Origin: Candidatus Bathyarchaeota archaeon
Lineage (GTDB): Archaea > Thermoproteota > Bathyarchaeia > Bathyarchaeales > Bathycorpusculaceae
DNA length: 33,150 nucleotides
Assembly: GCA_026414485.1 (NCBI GenBank)
Contig: JAOAIX010000015.1
Coordinates: 1 to 33,150, forward strand
Direction: 5' to 3'
This document shows, in pieces, positions 15,067-23,572 of this stretch. The position numbers were made by a program, and so were the translations under genes. Position 1 is the stretch's first letter; each line of letters starts with the position of its first letter. The notes under the pieces were generated by a model that worked only from the letters and a program-made list of their open reading frames with translations, was not told the origin of the DNA and made no database searches.

Positions 15067-15597
15067 TTGGGCAACCAAAAAATTCTCAAAACTGAAATTG
15101 CTGGAACAATATTCATAATCCTTTTGGGTATCGCACTCCATTTTACTTACTCCCTGTCAAACAGCAACCCCCTAGTAGGCCTTTTCTCAGCTGTTAATGA
15201 ATCAGTTTGGGAGCACCTAAAACTTGCTTATTGGCCAGCCATGTTTTGGACGCTAATAACAACAATTTTCTCGAGGAAAAAAGTGAACAATTTTTTAGCT
15301 GCCAGAGCTATAGGAGCTTTAATAATGGTGACTTTTATACCGGCGGTCTTTTACAGCTACACTACCTTCACAGGTGAAAGCATCCTCGCCATAGACATCA
15401 CCAGTTTCTTTGCTGCCGTAATAGTAGGTCAATTGGTAAGTTACAGACTTTTCAGATTCAGGAAACTGCCACTCATCATCACAGTAACCACTAGTGCCGC
15501 GTTGGTTATGTTGGCAACAAGTTTTATTGTGTTTACTTTTTATCCGCCTCATTTACCTATCTTCCAAGATACTACAACAGGCAACTACGGAGTTTAA
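15067..15597 (+). CDS. DUF6512-like integral membrane protein
   Basis: 176 aa starting at TTG 15067, 27 bp after the TspO-like gene. Five hydrophobic segments are visible. The phrases FSAVNESVWEHLKLAYWPAM and FQDTTTGNYGV are typical of a family of small membrane proteins annotated as DUF6512, in which the Asn-Glu-Ser-x-Trp-Glu-His motif is conserved and could bind a metal. Function is unknown. It may be cotranscribed with the TspO-like gene upstream and the photolyase downstream. Confidence 0.7.
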   Translation: MGNQKILKTEIAGTIFIILLGIALHFTYSLSNSNPLVGLFSAVNESVWEHLKLAYWPAMFWTLITTIFSRKKVNNFLAARAIGALIMVTFIPAVFYSYTTFTGESILAIDITSFFAAVIVGQLVSYRLFRFRKLPLIITVTTSAALVMLATSFIVFTFYPPHLPIFQDTTTGNYGV

Positions 15598-15655
15598 CAC
15601 AATCTAAGTGAATATTGACACAATCAAAAAAAAGAGAACGACGATCTAACTGGGG

Positions 15656-17032
15656 TTGAAGTTGAAAGACATTGTTGAGAAAGTTCCTGAGCAACGCGTG
15701 AAAATCCTAAATGATCTAACTGTAAAGAATAAACGGTACGTCCTCTATTGGATGCAATCGTCACACAGGGCAGATTACAACTTTGCACTTTCATACGCAA
15801 TTTTAAAAGCGAATAAACTCGACGTGCCACTTATCGCCTTTTTCGGATTAACACCTGAATTTCCTGAGGCAAACCTACGCCACTACCATTTCATGCTGGA
15901 GGGACTTAAAAAAACAAGCGAAGCACTGCAAGAAATGGGAATAAAAATGGTAGTTCTCACCAAGTCACCCAATATAGGTGTGGTTGAACTTGCCGACCAA
16001 GCCAGCTTGGTGGTTGTTGACAGAGGATACCTCAAAACACTCAAGGGATGGTACGAATTTGCCTCTAAAAGCCTAAAGTGCCCTTTAGTTCAAGTTGAAG
16101 ACAACGTCATCGTACCAGTTGAAGTGGCATCTGAAAAAGAAGAGTACTCCGCCGCAACCTTAAGACCGAAAATCATCGCCAAGCAAAACCAGTTCATAGT
16201 GAAAATGGACAAAATTAAGCCGCATCGAAGTTCAACATATATGAAACTTGATTCTGTCAACTTAGACGACATTGACAAATTAACCTCATCACTCGGCATA
16301 GATAAATCCGTGAAAAAAAGCCGTTACTTCAAAGGCGGCAGCGACGAAGCAACCAAGCGTCTTGAAAACTTCATAGAACAAAAATTATCAAAATACTTAG
16401 AACTGAGAAATGACCCAGCGGTTGACTACCAATCAAATTTGAGCCCATATCTTCATTTTGGACAAATCTCCCCCCTCTACGTTGCACTACAAATATCTGA
16501 ATCAAAAACTTCCGCTGAAGCTAAAAAGGCATATCTTGAAGAGTTAATTGTAAGACGAGAATTAGCGGTAAACTACGTTAACTACCAACCTAACTATGAC
16601 GCGCTTGCTGCGTTGCCAGAGTGGGCAAAACGCACCCTCATAGCTCATAAGAATGACGACAGGAATTACTTATATGAAGTGGAAGAACTGGAAAATGCAA
16701 AAACGCATGACCCCTACTGGAATGCAGCACAAAACGAAATGAGAACCACGGGAAAAATGCATGGATATATGCGCATGTATTGGGGAAAGAAACTCATTGA
16801 ATGGAGTAAAACTCCTGAAGCGGCATTTAAAACCGCCATTTACTTAAACAACAAGTACGAACTTGACGGCAGAGACCCCAACAGCTACGCTGGAATAGCG
16901 TGGTGCTTTGGAAAACATGACCGACCTTGGAAAGAGAGACCCATCTTTGGCAAAGTAAGGTACATGAACCAAAACGGCTTGCGCAGAAAATTTGACGTAG
17001 AAAAATACGTGGAAAGAGTGAAACACCTCTAG
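15656..17032 (+). CDS. phrB: Class II CPD deoxyribodipyrimidine photolyase
   Basis: 458 aa, a normal length for class II enzymes. The N-terminal photolyase alpha/beta domain begins YVLYWMQSSHRADYNFAL. The FAD-binding helical domain ends with the class II signature: MYWGKKLIEWSK, YLNNKYELDGRDPNSYAGI and WKERPIFGKVRYMN. The enzyme uses blue light and reduced FAD to split cyclobutane pyrimidine dimers in DNA. The start is TTG 15656, with GGGG-rich sequence just before it; another TTG is two codons in. A light-repair gene implies that the organism or its recent ancestors met sunlight, which is worth noting if it is a sediment archaeon. Confidence 0.95.
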   Translation: MKLKDIVEKVPEQRVKILNDLTVKNKRYVLYWMQSSHRADYNFALSYAILKANKLDVPLIAFFGLTPEFPEANLRHYHFMLEGLKKTSEALQEMGIKMVVLTKSPNIGVVELADQASLVVVDRGYLKTLKGWYEFASKSLKCPLVQVEDNVIVPVEVASEKEEYSAATLRPKIIAKQNQFIVKMDKIKPHRSSTYMKLDSVNLDDIDKLTSSLGIDKSVKKSRYFKGGSDEATKRLENFIEQKLSKYLELRNDPAVDYQSNLSPYLHFGQISPLYVALQISESKTSAEAKKAYLEELIVRRELAVNYVNYQPNYDALAALPEWAKRTLIAHKNDDRNYLYEVEELENAKTHDPYWNAAQNEMRTTGKMHGYMRMYWGKKLIEWSKTPEAAFKTAIYLNNKYELDGRDPNSYAGIAWCFGKHDRPWKERPIFGKVRYMNQNGLRRKFDVEKYVERVKHL

Positions 17033-17119
17033 AACAAAACAGAAATGATATTTTGAGGCTAGAGTTTTAGTTAAATCTGCCTGGTTTACTACTTTTTGGA
17101 GTTTGAGAGGAAACCACAG

Positions 17120-18235
17120 CTAAATGATGACACCTATGGCTATCAAAGCAACAGTGGCTATGACGAGTGCAAACCAAGCAACCTTATTCCATTCAAGGAT
17201 CTTCTGTCCATCCCACACAAAGCCTCCTGCAGCCTTTACTGGCAGAAGATTGAAGACGACCATTATGATGTTAATGTTGTAGCCTACTCTTGCTAGCGCC
17301 AACACCAAACCGTTGCTTGTTGAAACAGAAAAAACCCAAAAAGCTAAAGCAAAAATAAAGCTGACAAGTGGCCCCATAAAGAAAAAGAAGCCAGTTTTGT
17401 CTTTCCTCGGGTTATAACGCCAGTCAAGCTGCTTTATGTAGGTTGAGCCGTACGCTGGAAAAAACAAGCCTACTAGGGCTAGAAGCCAACTGAAAAGTAT
17501 CCCTGAACCCCAAGCTTTAAAGGTAGTCAGTAAACCAAGCCTACTGGCAACAAGCTTCTGTGAAAACTCATGTGCTAAGAGGCTTATAGCAACTACACCG
17601 ACAACTAATGGAAGAAGCATCAAAGGTCCCTGACTTCGCAACACTTGAATCCACCAGATCGCAGACACACCAAACAAAGCAGCCAACCAGTGCCAAACTG
17701 CAGCCGTTTCAGAGGGTTGTTGAGAACCACCACGTTTGAGAAAGAAAGTCCCGAAACCTACTAAGTAAAACTCTACAAGCCATAAACGTAGAAAACTAAT
17801 ACGGTAATCTCTAAGCTGCCGCGGAACCTCATAAAGGCGGAAGCCTCGGTGAATAAAAATGTTCCATGAAGGTGAGTTGTACCTGTCAGCTGTAGCATAA
17901 ATAACCTCGCAACCACGTTGCTCCAGCCACGAAACTGCGCCATCCACAAGCGCTTTGCCGACGCCTCTACCTCTAAGCAGCTTATCTGCAACTAACGCGT
18001 CAACGAAGCCTGTTTGCTTACCTTTAATTGTCTGCACACGCGTCGAGACAGCTCCAACTAATTTACCATCACACTCCGCAACCAACGTACCCCCTTGCTG
18101 CTTCTGCGCACTTTTCTGTGCTTCCTCAAAAGAAAGCTTAAAGACCAAACGGTCAATGACGCCAAGGCTTCTGGCGAAGAGACTCTCAACAGCGCTTTCT
18201 TCGCTAGGCTGCATCTCCCGTACAGCAATTTGCAC
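17120..18235 (-). CDS. GNAT acetyltransferase fused to site-2-protease-like membrane domain with altered active site
   Basis: 371 aa. Residues 1-150 are a GNAT domain: acetyl-CoA loop RGRGVGKAL at 88-96, the usual strand before it (GFVDALVADK) and FIHRGFRLYE at the end. After a linker, residues about 180-371 form five or six membrane segments. LLAHEFSQKLVASRLG (219-234) matches the HExxH helix of M50/S2P proteases, and NLLPVKAAGGFVWDG (329-343) matches their second motif with Asp342. The second His is Gln226 (CAG at 17558-17560), so the zinc site is incomplete and proteolysis is doubtful. The GTG at 18235 has GGGTGGA just before it and an AT-rich TATA region near 18262-18280. GNAT-S2P fusion is seen directly; its role is unknown. 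Confidence 0.82.
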   Translation of the reverse strand: MQIAVREMQPSEESAVESLFARSLGVIDRLVFKLSFEEAQKSAQKQQGGTLVAECDGKLVGAVSTRVQTIKGKQTGFVDALVADKLLRGRGVGKALVDGAVSWLEQRGCEVIYATADRYNSPSWNIFIHRGFRLYEVPRQLRDYRISFLRLWLVEFYLVGFGTFFLKRGGSQQPSETAAVWHWLAALFGVSAIWWIQVLRSQGPLMLLPLVVGVVAISLLAHEFSQKLVASRLGLLTTFKAWGSGILFSWLLALVGLFFPAYGSTYIKQLDWRYNPRKDKTGFFFFMGPLVSFIFALAFWVFSVSTSNGLVLALARVGYNINIIMVVFNLLPVKAAGGFVWDGQKILEWNKVAWFALVIATVALIAIGVII

Positions 18236-18353
18236 GATTCCACCCTTAACACATCATTATAGCTAAAAAAATTTATATTAATAACTGATGGAAACAAGCT
18301 CTGCTTTACCAAAATAAGACGAGAAACTAATTTTAACAGATAAAGATGAGAGG

Positions 18354-18366
18354 TTAAAAAAATAAA
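18354..18366 (-). terminator. T-rich terminator after thermosome gene
   Basis: On the minus strand the run TTTATTTTTTTAA starts about 10 bases after the thermosome stop codon (18377-18379), the usual form of an archaeal intrinsic terminator. Confidence 0.45.
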
Positions 18367-18376
18367 GAGGGGTTGT

Positions 18377-20032
18377 TTAGTCTTCGCCTTCAGGACCGCC
18401 TGGTGCTCCGCCGCCTGGACCGCCTGGGCCACCTTTTGGCTTTGAGCTAGCGATGACGTCGTCGATGCGTAGAATCATGGCTGCGGACTCAGCTGCAGAT
18501 TTTAGAGCTTGCTCTTTGACGACTGCAGGTTCGATGACGCCGTTGTCGAGGCTGTTTTGGATTTTCCCTGTGAAGACGTTTACACCGCTGTTTTTGCCGT
18601 CTTCTTTTTCGTGTGCAGCTCGTAAGTTTACGAGTATGTCTATGGGTTCGAGACCTGCGTTTTCTGCTAGTGTTCTTGGGATGACCTCCACTGCGTCGGC
18701 GAATGCTTCGATTGCTAGTTGTTCTCTGCCGCCGACTTTTGTGGCGTATTTACGAAGTTCCTTGGCGACTTCGATTTCAACTGCGCCGCCGCCTGGAACG
18801 ATCCGGTTGTTTTCCACGACGTCCGAGACAACTGATAATGCGTCGGTCATTGCGCGTTCAGCTTCGTCGACGAGACGTTCTAGACCCGCACGGATGAGTA
18901 TAGCTACGCTGTGGGGGTCTTTGCATTTTTCGACGAAGATCATTTTGTCATCGCCAATTTTGCGTTCTTCAACGAGGCCTGCCTTGCCTAAGTCGGTTGC
19001 TTTGAGGTCATCTAGGTCAGAGACGATTCGGGCGCCGGTTGCTTTAGAGAGTTTTTCCATGTCTGATTCTTTAACACGTCTTGCTGCCATGATGCCTTCT
19101 TTTGCGAGGAAGTGTTGTACCATGTCGTCGATGCCTTTCTGGCAGAAGACAACTTCTGCACCTGCTTTCTTGAGTTTTTGCGCCATCTCCTGCATCATAG
19201 TGTTTTCTTGGTCTAGGAAAGCTTGCATCTGTGCTGGATCGCGGATGCGGATTTCGGCGCTAATTTCGGTTTTTTCGATCTCAAGCGGGCAGTCAAGTAG
19301 GGCGATTTTGGCGTTTTCTTTTTTGCGTGGCATACCCGGGTTGACGACTTCTTTGTCGACGATTATACCCTGCACCAGCTGCGTCTCTAGCAGGCTTTTG
19401 CCTGTTTTCTTGATAATTTGTATATTGTCTATGTCGGCGAGTTTTTTGTCTCCTCGATCTTCGGCGATTTGTGATACTGCGTCAATGGCAATTTCTGCTA
19501 GGTGCTCACGGGCGGTGCCGACTGCTTTGCTGCTCATGGTTGTTAGAGCTACTTTCAAGAGGGTTTTGCGGTCTTTGATGTCCACGGGAGTGGAAATTTT
19601 GCCGACCACTTCTATAGCTTTCTGAGCTGCTTTGCGGTAGCCACTCACGAGTATAATTGGGTGAATATTTTGGTCAAGAAGCTCTTCGGCTTTTTTGAGC
19701 AGTTCACTTGCGAGAACTACGGCAGTGGTGGTTCCGTCGCCAACCATGTCGTCTTGGGTTTTAGCGATTTCAACCATCATTTTTGCCGCTGGGTGCTCAA
19801 CTTCGATTTCGTTGAGTATGGCTGCACCGTCGTTGGTGATTGTTATGTCACCGAGGTTGTCGATGAGCATTTTGTCCATGCCTCTTGGACCAAGGGTGGT
19901 TTTGAGAACTTCACCGATTACTCGGGCGGCCATAATGTTATTTCTTTGGGCTTCTTTGCCTCTGCTTCTTGATGTACCTTCTTTTAAGATGAGGACAGGT
20001 TGTCCTGAACCTGTTGTTGTTAAATACGCCAT
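18377..20032 (-). CDS. thsA: Thermosome (group II chaperonin) subunit
   Basis: 551 aa, the expected length. It contains [14 protein letters not shown] and [13 protein letters not shown] near residues 45-75, the ATPase motif GDGTTTAVV near 98, and VVPGGGAVE in the C-terminal equatorial domain. It ends in a Gly/Pro-rich tail ([18 protein letters not shown]). The protein forms the double-ring ATP-dependent folding chamber in the cytosol. The ATG at 20032 has GAGGTTGATG just upstream and a TATA at 20097-20104. Only one subunit is in the window, so alpha versus beta cannot be decided; the symbol is provisional. Confidence 0.97.
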   Translation of the reverse strand: MAYLTTTGSGQPVLILKEGTSRSRGKEAQRNNIMAARVIGEVLKTTLGPRGMDKMLIDNLGDITITNDGAAILNEIEVEHPAAKMMVEIAKTQDDMVGDGTTTAVVLASELLKKAEELLDQNIHPIILVSGYRKAAQKAIEVVGKISTPVDIKDRKTLLKVALTTMSSKAVGTAREHLAEIAIDAVSQIAEDRGDKKLADIDNIQIIKKTGKSLLETQLVQGIIVDKEVVNPGMPRKKENAKIALLDCPLEIEKTEISAEIRIRDPAQMQAFLDQENTMMQEMAQKLKKAGAEVVFCQKGIDDMVQHFLAKEGIMAARRVKESDMEKLSKATGARIVSDLDDLKATDLGKAGLVEERKIGDDKMIFVEKCKDPHSVAILIRAGLERLVDEAERAMTDALSVVSDVVENNRIVPGGGAVEIEVAKELRKYATKVGGREQLAIEAFADAVEVIPRTLAENAGLEPIDILVNLRAAHEKEDGKNSGVNVFTGKIQNSLDNGVIEPAVVKEQALKSAAESAAMILRIDDVIASSKPKGGPGGPGGGAPGGPEGED

Positions 20033-20096
20033 ATCATCAACCTCGTTTTTTGGGGTAGAATACTATCTTGTCGGGGATATGCAAAAACCAAACGGC

Positions 20097-20104
20097 AATA
20101 TAAA
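20097..20104 (-). promoter_or_regulatory. TATA box for thermosome gene
   Basis: The minus strand reads TTTATATT about 65-72 bp upstream of the ATG at 20032, giving a predicted leader of about 40 bases that includes the ribosome site. Confidence 0.45.
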
Positions 20105-20206
20105 CTTTAAGTTGCAGTTTTGAAAGCGAACATGTCGCATTTTTGAGTTGTAAAAGGAACAGTTTATGTTAGGCTCATTTTACCTATTGATGTGGAGCGT
20201 AGTGTC

Positions 20207-20500
20207 ATGCAGGTTTCAGTTCGGTTCTTTACGATCCTAAGAGAAATCACAGGTAAACGGGAGGAAGTCTTGCAGTTTGCCCCTCAAGAGAAGGTAACGG
20301 TAAGTTTAGTTCTCAGAAAGCTCGCACAAACGTACGGTAAAGATTTTTGCGACTACGTATTTACCAAAGCTACAGGTGAGGTTAAAGGGTTTTTACAGTT
20401 TTTAGTCAATGGTAAAAGCGTTGCTGCTTTAGGGGGGTTAGAAACTCAGTTGGAGGATGGAGACGTTTTAGCGATTGTTCCACCGGTGGGTGGCGGTTGA
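20207..20500 (+). CDS. MoaD/ThiS/SAMP-like ubiquitin-fold protein
   Basis: About 97 aa. MQVSVRFFTILREITGKREE is the first beta-hairpin and helix of a MoaD-type beta-grasp fold, FLVNGKSVAAL follows, and EDGDVLAIVPPVGGG is the conserved end with the C-terminal Gly-Gly that E1-like enzymes adenylate. Such proteins carry sulfur for molybdopterin or tRNA thiolation, or act as SAMP protein modifiers in archaea. ATG 20207 has GGAG at 20194-20197, 9 bp upstream, so it is preferred to GTG 20192. An E1-like gene lies at 21784-22824, separated only by an SDR gene, and is the natural partner. Confidence 0.88.
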   Translation: MQVSVRFFTILREITGKREEVLQFAPQEKVTVSLVLRKLAQTYGKDFCDYVFTKATGEVKGFLQFLVNGKSVAALGGLETQLEDGDVLAIVPPVGGG

Positions 20501-20577
20501 CAAACTCGAAGTTAGTTGTTGGGTAAAACAAGTTTTATAGACTTTATGATTAGATAAGTCTGGAAGAGAGGGATTAT

Positions 20578-21774
20578 TTGTCCTTAATAAGTCAAGGAAA
20601 TCTGAGGCGTGATTCACTGAAAGATGATGTCGCGGTGGTTACAGGAGCTGGACGCGGCATAGGATATGAAACTGCACGAGCTCTCATGTGGTTGGGAGCC
20701 AAAGTTGTAATTGCCGACGTAGACGGCAAAAGCGGCAGAGCTGCAGCGGAAAATTTGAACAAAGAGTTCGGCTCTGAAAAGGCGCTTTTTGTAAAAACCG
20801 ATGTGGGCAACGAGAAAGAAGTGGAAGCACTCGCTGGGCAGGTGGTTGCGAAATGGAAAAAAGTAGACATAGTAATAAACAACGCCACAGCCTTCCCTGT
20901 AGGTGCAGTTAAAGATGCTCCTATAGATGTGTGGGATCTTAGTTATCGCGTGCACCTACGAGGTTCTGTACTTTTGGCAAAGACACTACTTCCTGACATG
21001 ATTAAACGAAAGCACGGCGTGTTTGTGTTTGTTTCTTCAAGTTTAGCATTCCCATTTATGGGAGCTCACAGTGTCTTGAAGACAGCGCAAGTGGAGCTTG
21101 CAAAAACCATAGCTGCAGAGGTTGAAGACACCGGTGTTTATGTGTTATCCATAGATCCTGGCGTGGTTAAGACGCCGGGTTTCTTGGAGAGCAACAAACA
21201 AGTTGCAGCTTTGACAAGGCTGACGCTAAAGCAGTTGCTGGCAATGAATAAGCAAGTGGAGATTTCAGCTGAAGCTGCAGGGGTGGGGATTGCAGGTGCA
21301 GTTACTTTAGCTTCAAGGTACCATGGTCAAGAAACAACTTCGCTTCAGGTTCTCCAAGCAGTGGGGATACAAATCGGAGTGGAATCAGAAAAGCCAAAGA
21401 CTAAAGTAACTAATGTTGAACCTGCACTTGCTGTTTTTCAGTCAGTTCTGAAAACGTATAGTAAGCAGGTTGAGGGGTGGAGAAGTTGTAATTTGTTTCG
21501 GAGGCAGTGGCTGGCTAGGGAGTTTAAGAGAAGCACAGGGTTGTCCATGGACGAAATGTACAACACGCTTGTAACTTTGGGGAAATGTTTAGAAATGAAG
21601 ACTTCAGTAAACGAATTTGTTGAACCCTTAAAGAAGTTAGCTGAATACTACAAGTATCAACAGGAGCTGCTGAGGGGGTTAGCAAAATTCTCCAAGAAAA
21701 CTGCTGAGGATCTACAAATGATAGAGGGGTGGCTCCTTGAGGTGAACAGCCTCTTGAAGGCGATAAGCACATAG
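20578..21774 (+). CDS. SDR-family protein with degraded catalytic residues and helical C-terminal domain
   Basis: 398 aa. Residues 15-205 are a short-chain dehydrogenase Rossmann domain: VTGAGRGIGYETA for NAD(P), NNAT near 101-104, FVSSSLAF near 151-158 and IDPGVVKTPG near 192-201. The catalytic YxxxK is HSVLK (His164, Lys168), and the Asn of the tetrad, expected in the YRVHLRG segment, is His126; both His codons are CAC, one base from Tyr or Asn codons. Normal SDRs are about 250 aa; here some 130 mostly helical residues with Lys/Glu-rich turns follow (QLLAMNKQVEI to LLKAIST). The gene starts at TTG 20578. It sits between the beta-grasp and E1 genes. Redox activity is doubtful; a binding or regulatory role is possible. 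Confidence 0.8.
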   Translation: MSLISQGNLRRDSLKDDVAVVTGAGRGIGYETARALMWLGAKVVIADVDGKSGRAAAENLNKEFGSEKALFVKTDVGNEKEVEALAGQVVAKWKKVDIVINNATAFPVGAVKDAPIDVWDLSYRVHLRGSVLLAKTLLPDMIKRKHGVFVFVSSSLAFPFMGAHSVLKTAQVELAKTIAAEVEDTGVYVLSIDPGVVKTPGFLESNKQVAALTRLTLKQLLAMNKQVEISAEAAGVGIAGAVTLASRYHGQETTSLQVLQAVGIQIGVESEKPKTKVTNVEPALAVFQSVLKTYSKQVEGWRSCNLFRRQWLAREFKRSTGLSMDEMYNTLVTLGKCLEMKTSVNEFVEPLKKLAEYYKYQQELLRGLAKFSKKTAEDLQMIEGWLLEVNSLLKAIST

Positions 21775-21783
21775 TTGTCAGTT

Positions 21784-22824
21784 TTAGGTTATGTTTAAGG
21801 CACTGGAGATCTCTTGGTAGGCTTCTAAGGCTGATTTTTCGTCTTTTACATTTTTGATGAGCATGCGTCCTCCATTGAAGAGGCTAACTTCTAGGTCTTT
21901 ATAGTCAAACATAAGTGCAACATGAGATTTCACGCGAACGCGCAAACCACGCTGTTGAACTAACTCGCAAAGCTTGTTGAGATCTAGCTTTTGGGGTTTT
22001 TCTGGGTTGATGTTAGCGGTGTTTCTGCCGCATAACCAGACCAGTCGCTCCTCAACTTTAGCGGGCGAGGTGCCTCTACAGGCGGGGCAATTTGCTCGTT
22101 TTGCTATGTCTATGGTGGTGAAGGACATGTCGCTGAAGTCGCAAATCATCAATTTGCCTTTCAGCGGAGTGCCCATGCCTGATAGGACTTTGATGGCTTC
22201 AGTGGCTTGCATTGTTCCGATGATGCCAGGGGTAACACCGAGCACGCCGCGGGTGTCACATTTGAGTAAGTCGTTGTCTGAAAGGTTTGGCAACACACAT
22301 TCGAGACATGGGGTTTCTGGAGGCGAAAACACGGACAGGTTACCTTCTAGGCCTATGGCTGCACCTAAAACATAGGGGACTTTCAGCTTGGCGCAGGCGC
22401 GGTTAATAACGTAGCGGGTTGACATGTTGTCTAAGCCGTCCACAACGAGGTCTACACCTGAAACTAACCGTTCAACGTTGCCGCCGTGAACGTTTTCGGA
22501 AACTGCTTCCACTTTCACTAATGGGTTAAGTTTCTCCAATTTTGCGGCGGCTACCTCTGCCTTGGGGTAATCTAAGTCCTTAGTGGTGTAGAGAATTTGC
22601 CTGTGCAGATTACGCATTTCCACAATGTCTTGGTCAATCAACCGCAGATACCCAACCCCAGCCAGTGCAAGGTACATAGAAGAGACTGTGCCTAATCCAC
22701 CTACGCCAACAACAGCAACTTTTGCCTCCTGTAGCTTCTGTTGACCACTTTGGCCCAGTTCTTTTAGTATGACTTGGCGACTGTAGAATTCTTTAGCGAA
22801 CATTTCATTGTCTCTTACGCTCAT
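21784..22824 (-). CDS. E1-like adenylyltransferase (ThiF/MoeB/UbaA family)
   Basis: About 346 aa. VGVGGLGTVSSMYLALAGVG is the ATP-binding glycine loop, DQDIVEMRNLHRQILY holds the Asp and Arg contacts, and CLEC and CPAC are the two zinc-binding pairs. KCDTRGVLGVTPG carries the candidate catalytic Cys. The last 80 residues form a small alpha/beta domain with no rhodanese motif. It would adenylate the C-terminal glycine of a beta-grasp partner, most likely the MoaD/SAMP-like protein at 20207-20500, for sulfur transfer or protein tagging. ATG 22824 with GTGAGG about 10 bp upstream is preferred over the GTG at 22839 that overlaps that site. Pathway (molybdopterin, thiamine, tRNA thiolation) cannot be fixed. 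Confidence 0.9.
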   Translation of the reverse strand: MSVRDNEMFAKEFYSRQVILKELGQSGQQKLQEAKVAVVGVGGLGTVSSMYLALAGVGYLRLIDQDIVEMRNLHRQILYTTKDLDYPKAEVAAAKLEKLNPLVKVEAVSENVHGGNVERLVSGVDLVVDGLDNMSTRYVINRACAKLKVPYVLGAAIGLEGNLSVFSPPETPCLECVLPNLSDNDLLKCDTRGVLGVTPGIIGTMQATEAIKVLSGMGTPLKGKLMICDFSDMSFTTIDIAKRANCPACRGTSPAKVEERLVWLCGRNTANINPEKPQKLDLNKLCELVQQRGLRVRVKSHVALMFDYKDLEVSLFNGGRMLIKNVKDEKSALEAYQEISSALNIT

Positions 22825-23055
22825 GACGGGGTGCCTCACTGAGAGTATTGTTAACTTGTTTTATATCTGCCTTTTTCGCAAAATTCTACTCATAAACTAT
22901 CCGGAGACATGCAGCGGAAACTTTTACTCTTGAATTCTTATTTTTCCCCTCCAAGCAGATTTTTACTCAACCGTCTATATTTTCAAAAAGACCAAGGCTC
23001 AAGTAAAAAACTGCAAATAACACAAAAAACCGCGTAGATAAAGAGAGAAAGCCCC

Positions 23056-23439
23056 TTAGAAGGCGCTTTCAAGTTTGGCTTTAACTTCTTTGATTTTTTT
23101 GTCTAGAGCTTCTACTTCGGCGGTGTTGCCGAGAGCTTTTTGGCAGTCTTTTGCGTAGTCTAACGCACTGACGCCAAATCTGTCAAAACCTTTTGCAAAA
23201 CAGATTTCGGCGGATTTGGTGAAGTACTCAACTGCTTTTTCGTATTCTTTTAGGGCAAACGCGGACTCGCCTGCCTTGTAGTACATAGTAGCCGAGTCAA
23301 AGTAGTTTTGTCCTTTGTAGTAGAGCTCACCTGTCTTAGCAAAGAGATCTTTTGCTTCAGCATATTTACCTGCTTCCATCAGAGAGTTAGCGTCTTTATG
23401 CATTTTAACCGGGTCTTCTTTAACTTTATGTTCACTCAT
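23056..23439 (-). CDS. TPR/SNAP-like helical repeat protein
   Basis: 127 aa, wholly helical by composition. The spacing of AGKYAEAKDLFAKTGELYYK, SATMYYKAGESAFALKEYEK and AVEYFTKSAEICFAKG follows tetratricopeptide-type helix pairs, with three repeats and a capping helix rich in Lys and Glu. There is no signal peptide or membrane segment, so it is a cytosolic interaction module. No enzyme domain is attached, and neighbours do not identify a partner. A TATA-like CATAAAGTAC lies just upstream on this strand. Fold is fairly sure, role unknown. Confidence 0.78.
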   Translation of the reverse strand: MSEHKVKEDPVKMHKDANSLMEAGKYAEAKDLFAKTGELYYKGQNYFDSATMYYKAGESAFALKEYEKAVEYFTKSAEICFAKGFDRFGVSALDYAKDCQKALGNTAEVEALDKKIKEVKAKLESAF

Positions 23440-23572
23440 ACAATGTTCACTTGCAGTTTGTACTTTATGGGTTTGCGGGAATTAAGATTTTCCTTTCAAG
23501 TTAAACGTTAAGGAAACACAGCCAGCTAAGAAGGAGAAGTAAACATGCTCAAAAAAGAGATGAAAGGTTTAG

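Noticed and set aside
18453-19625. 390-codon open frame on the plus strand, antisense to the thermosome
   Set aside because: It mirrors the strongly conserved chaperonin gene codon for codon, is Ser/Ala/Arg-rich without any domain, and is explained by the third-base bias of the true gene.
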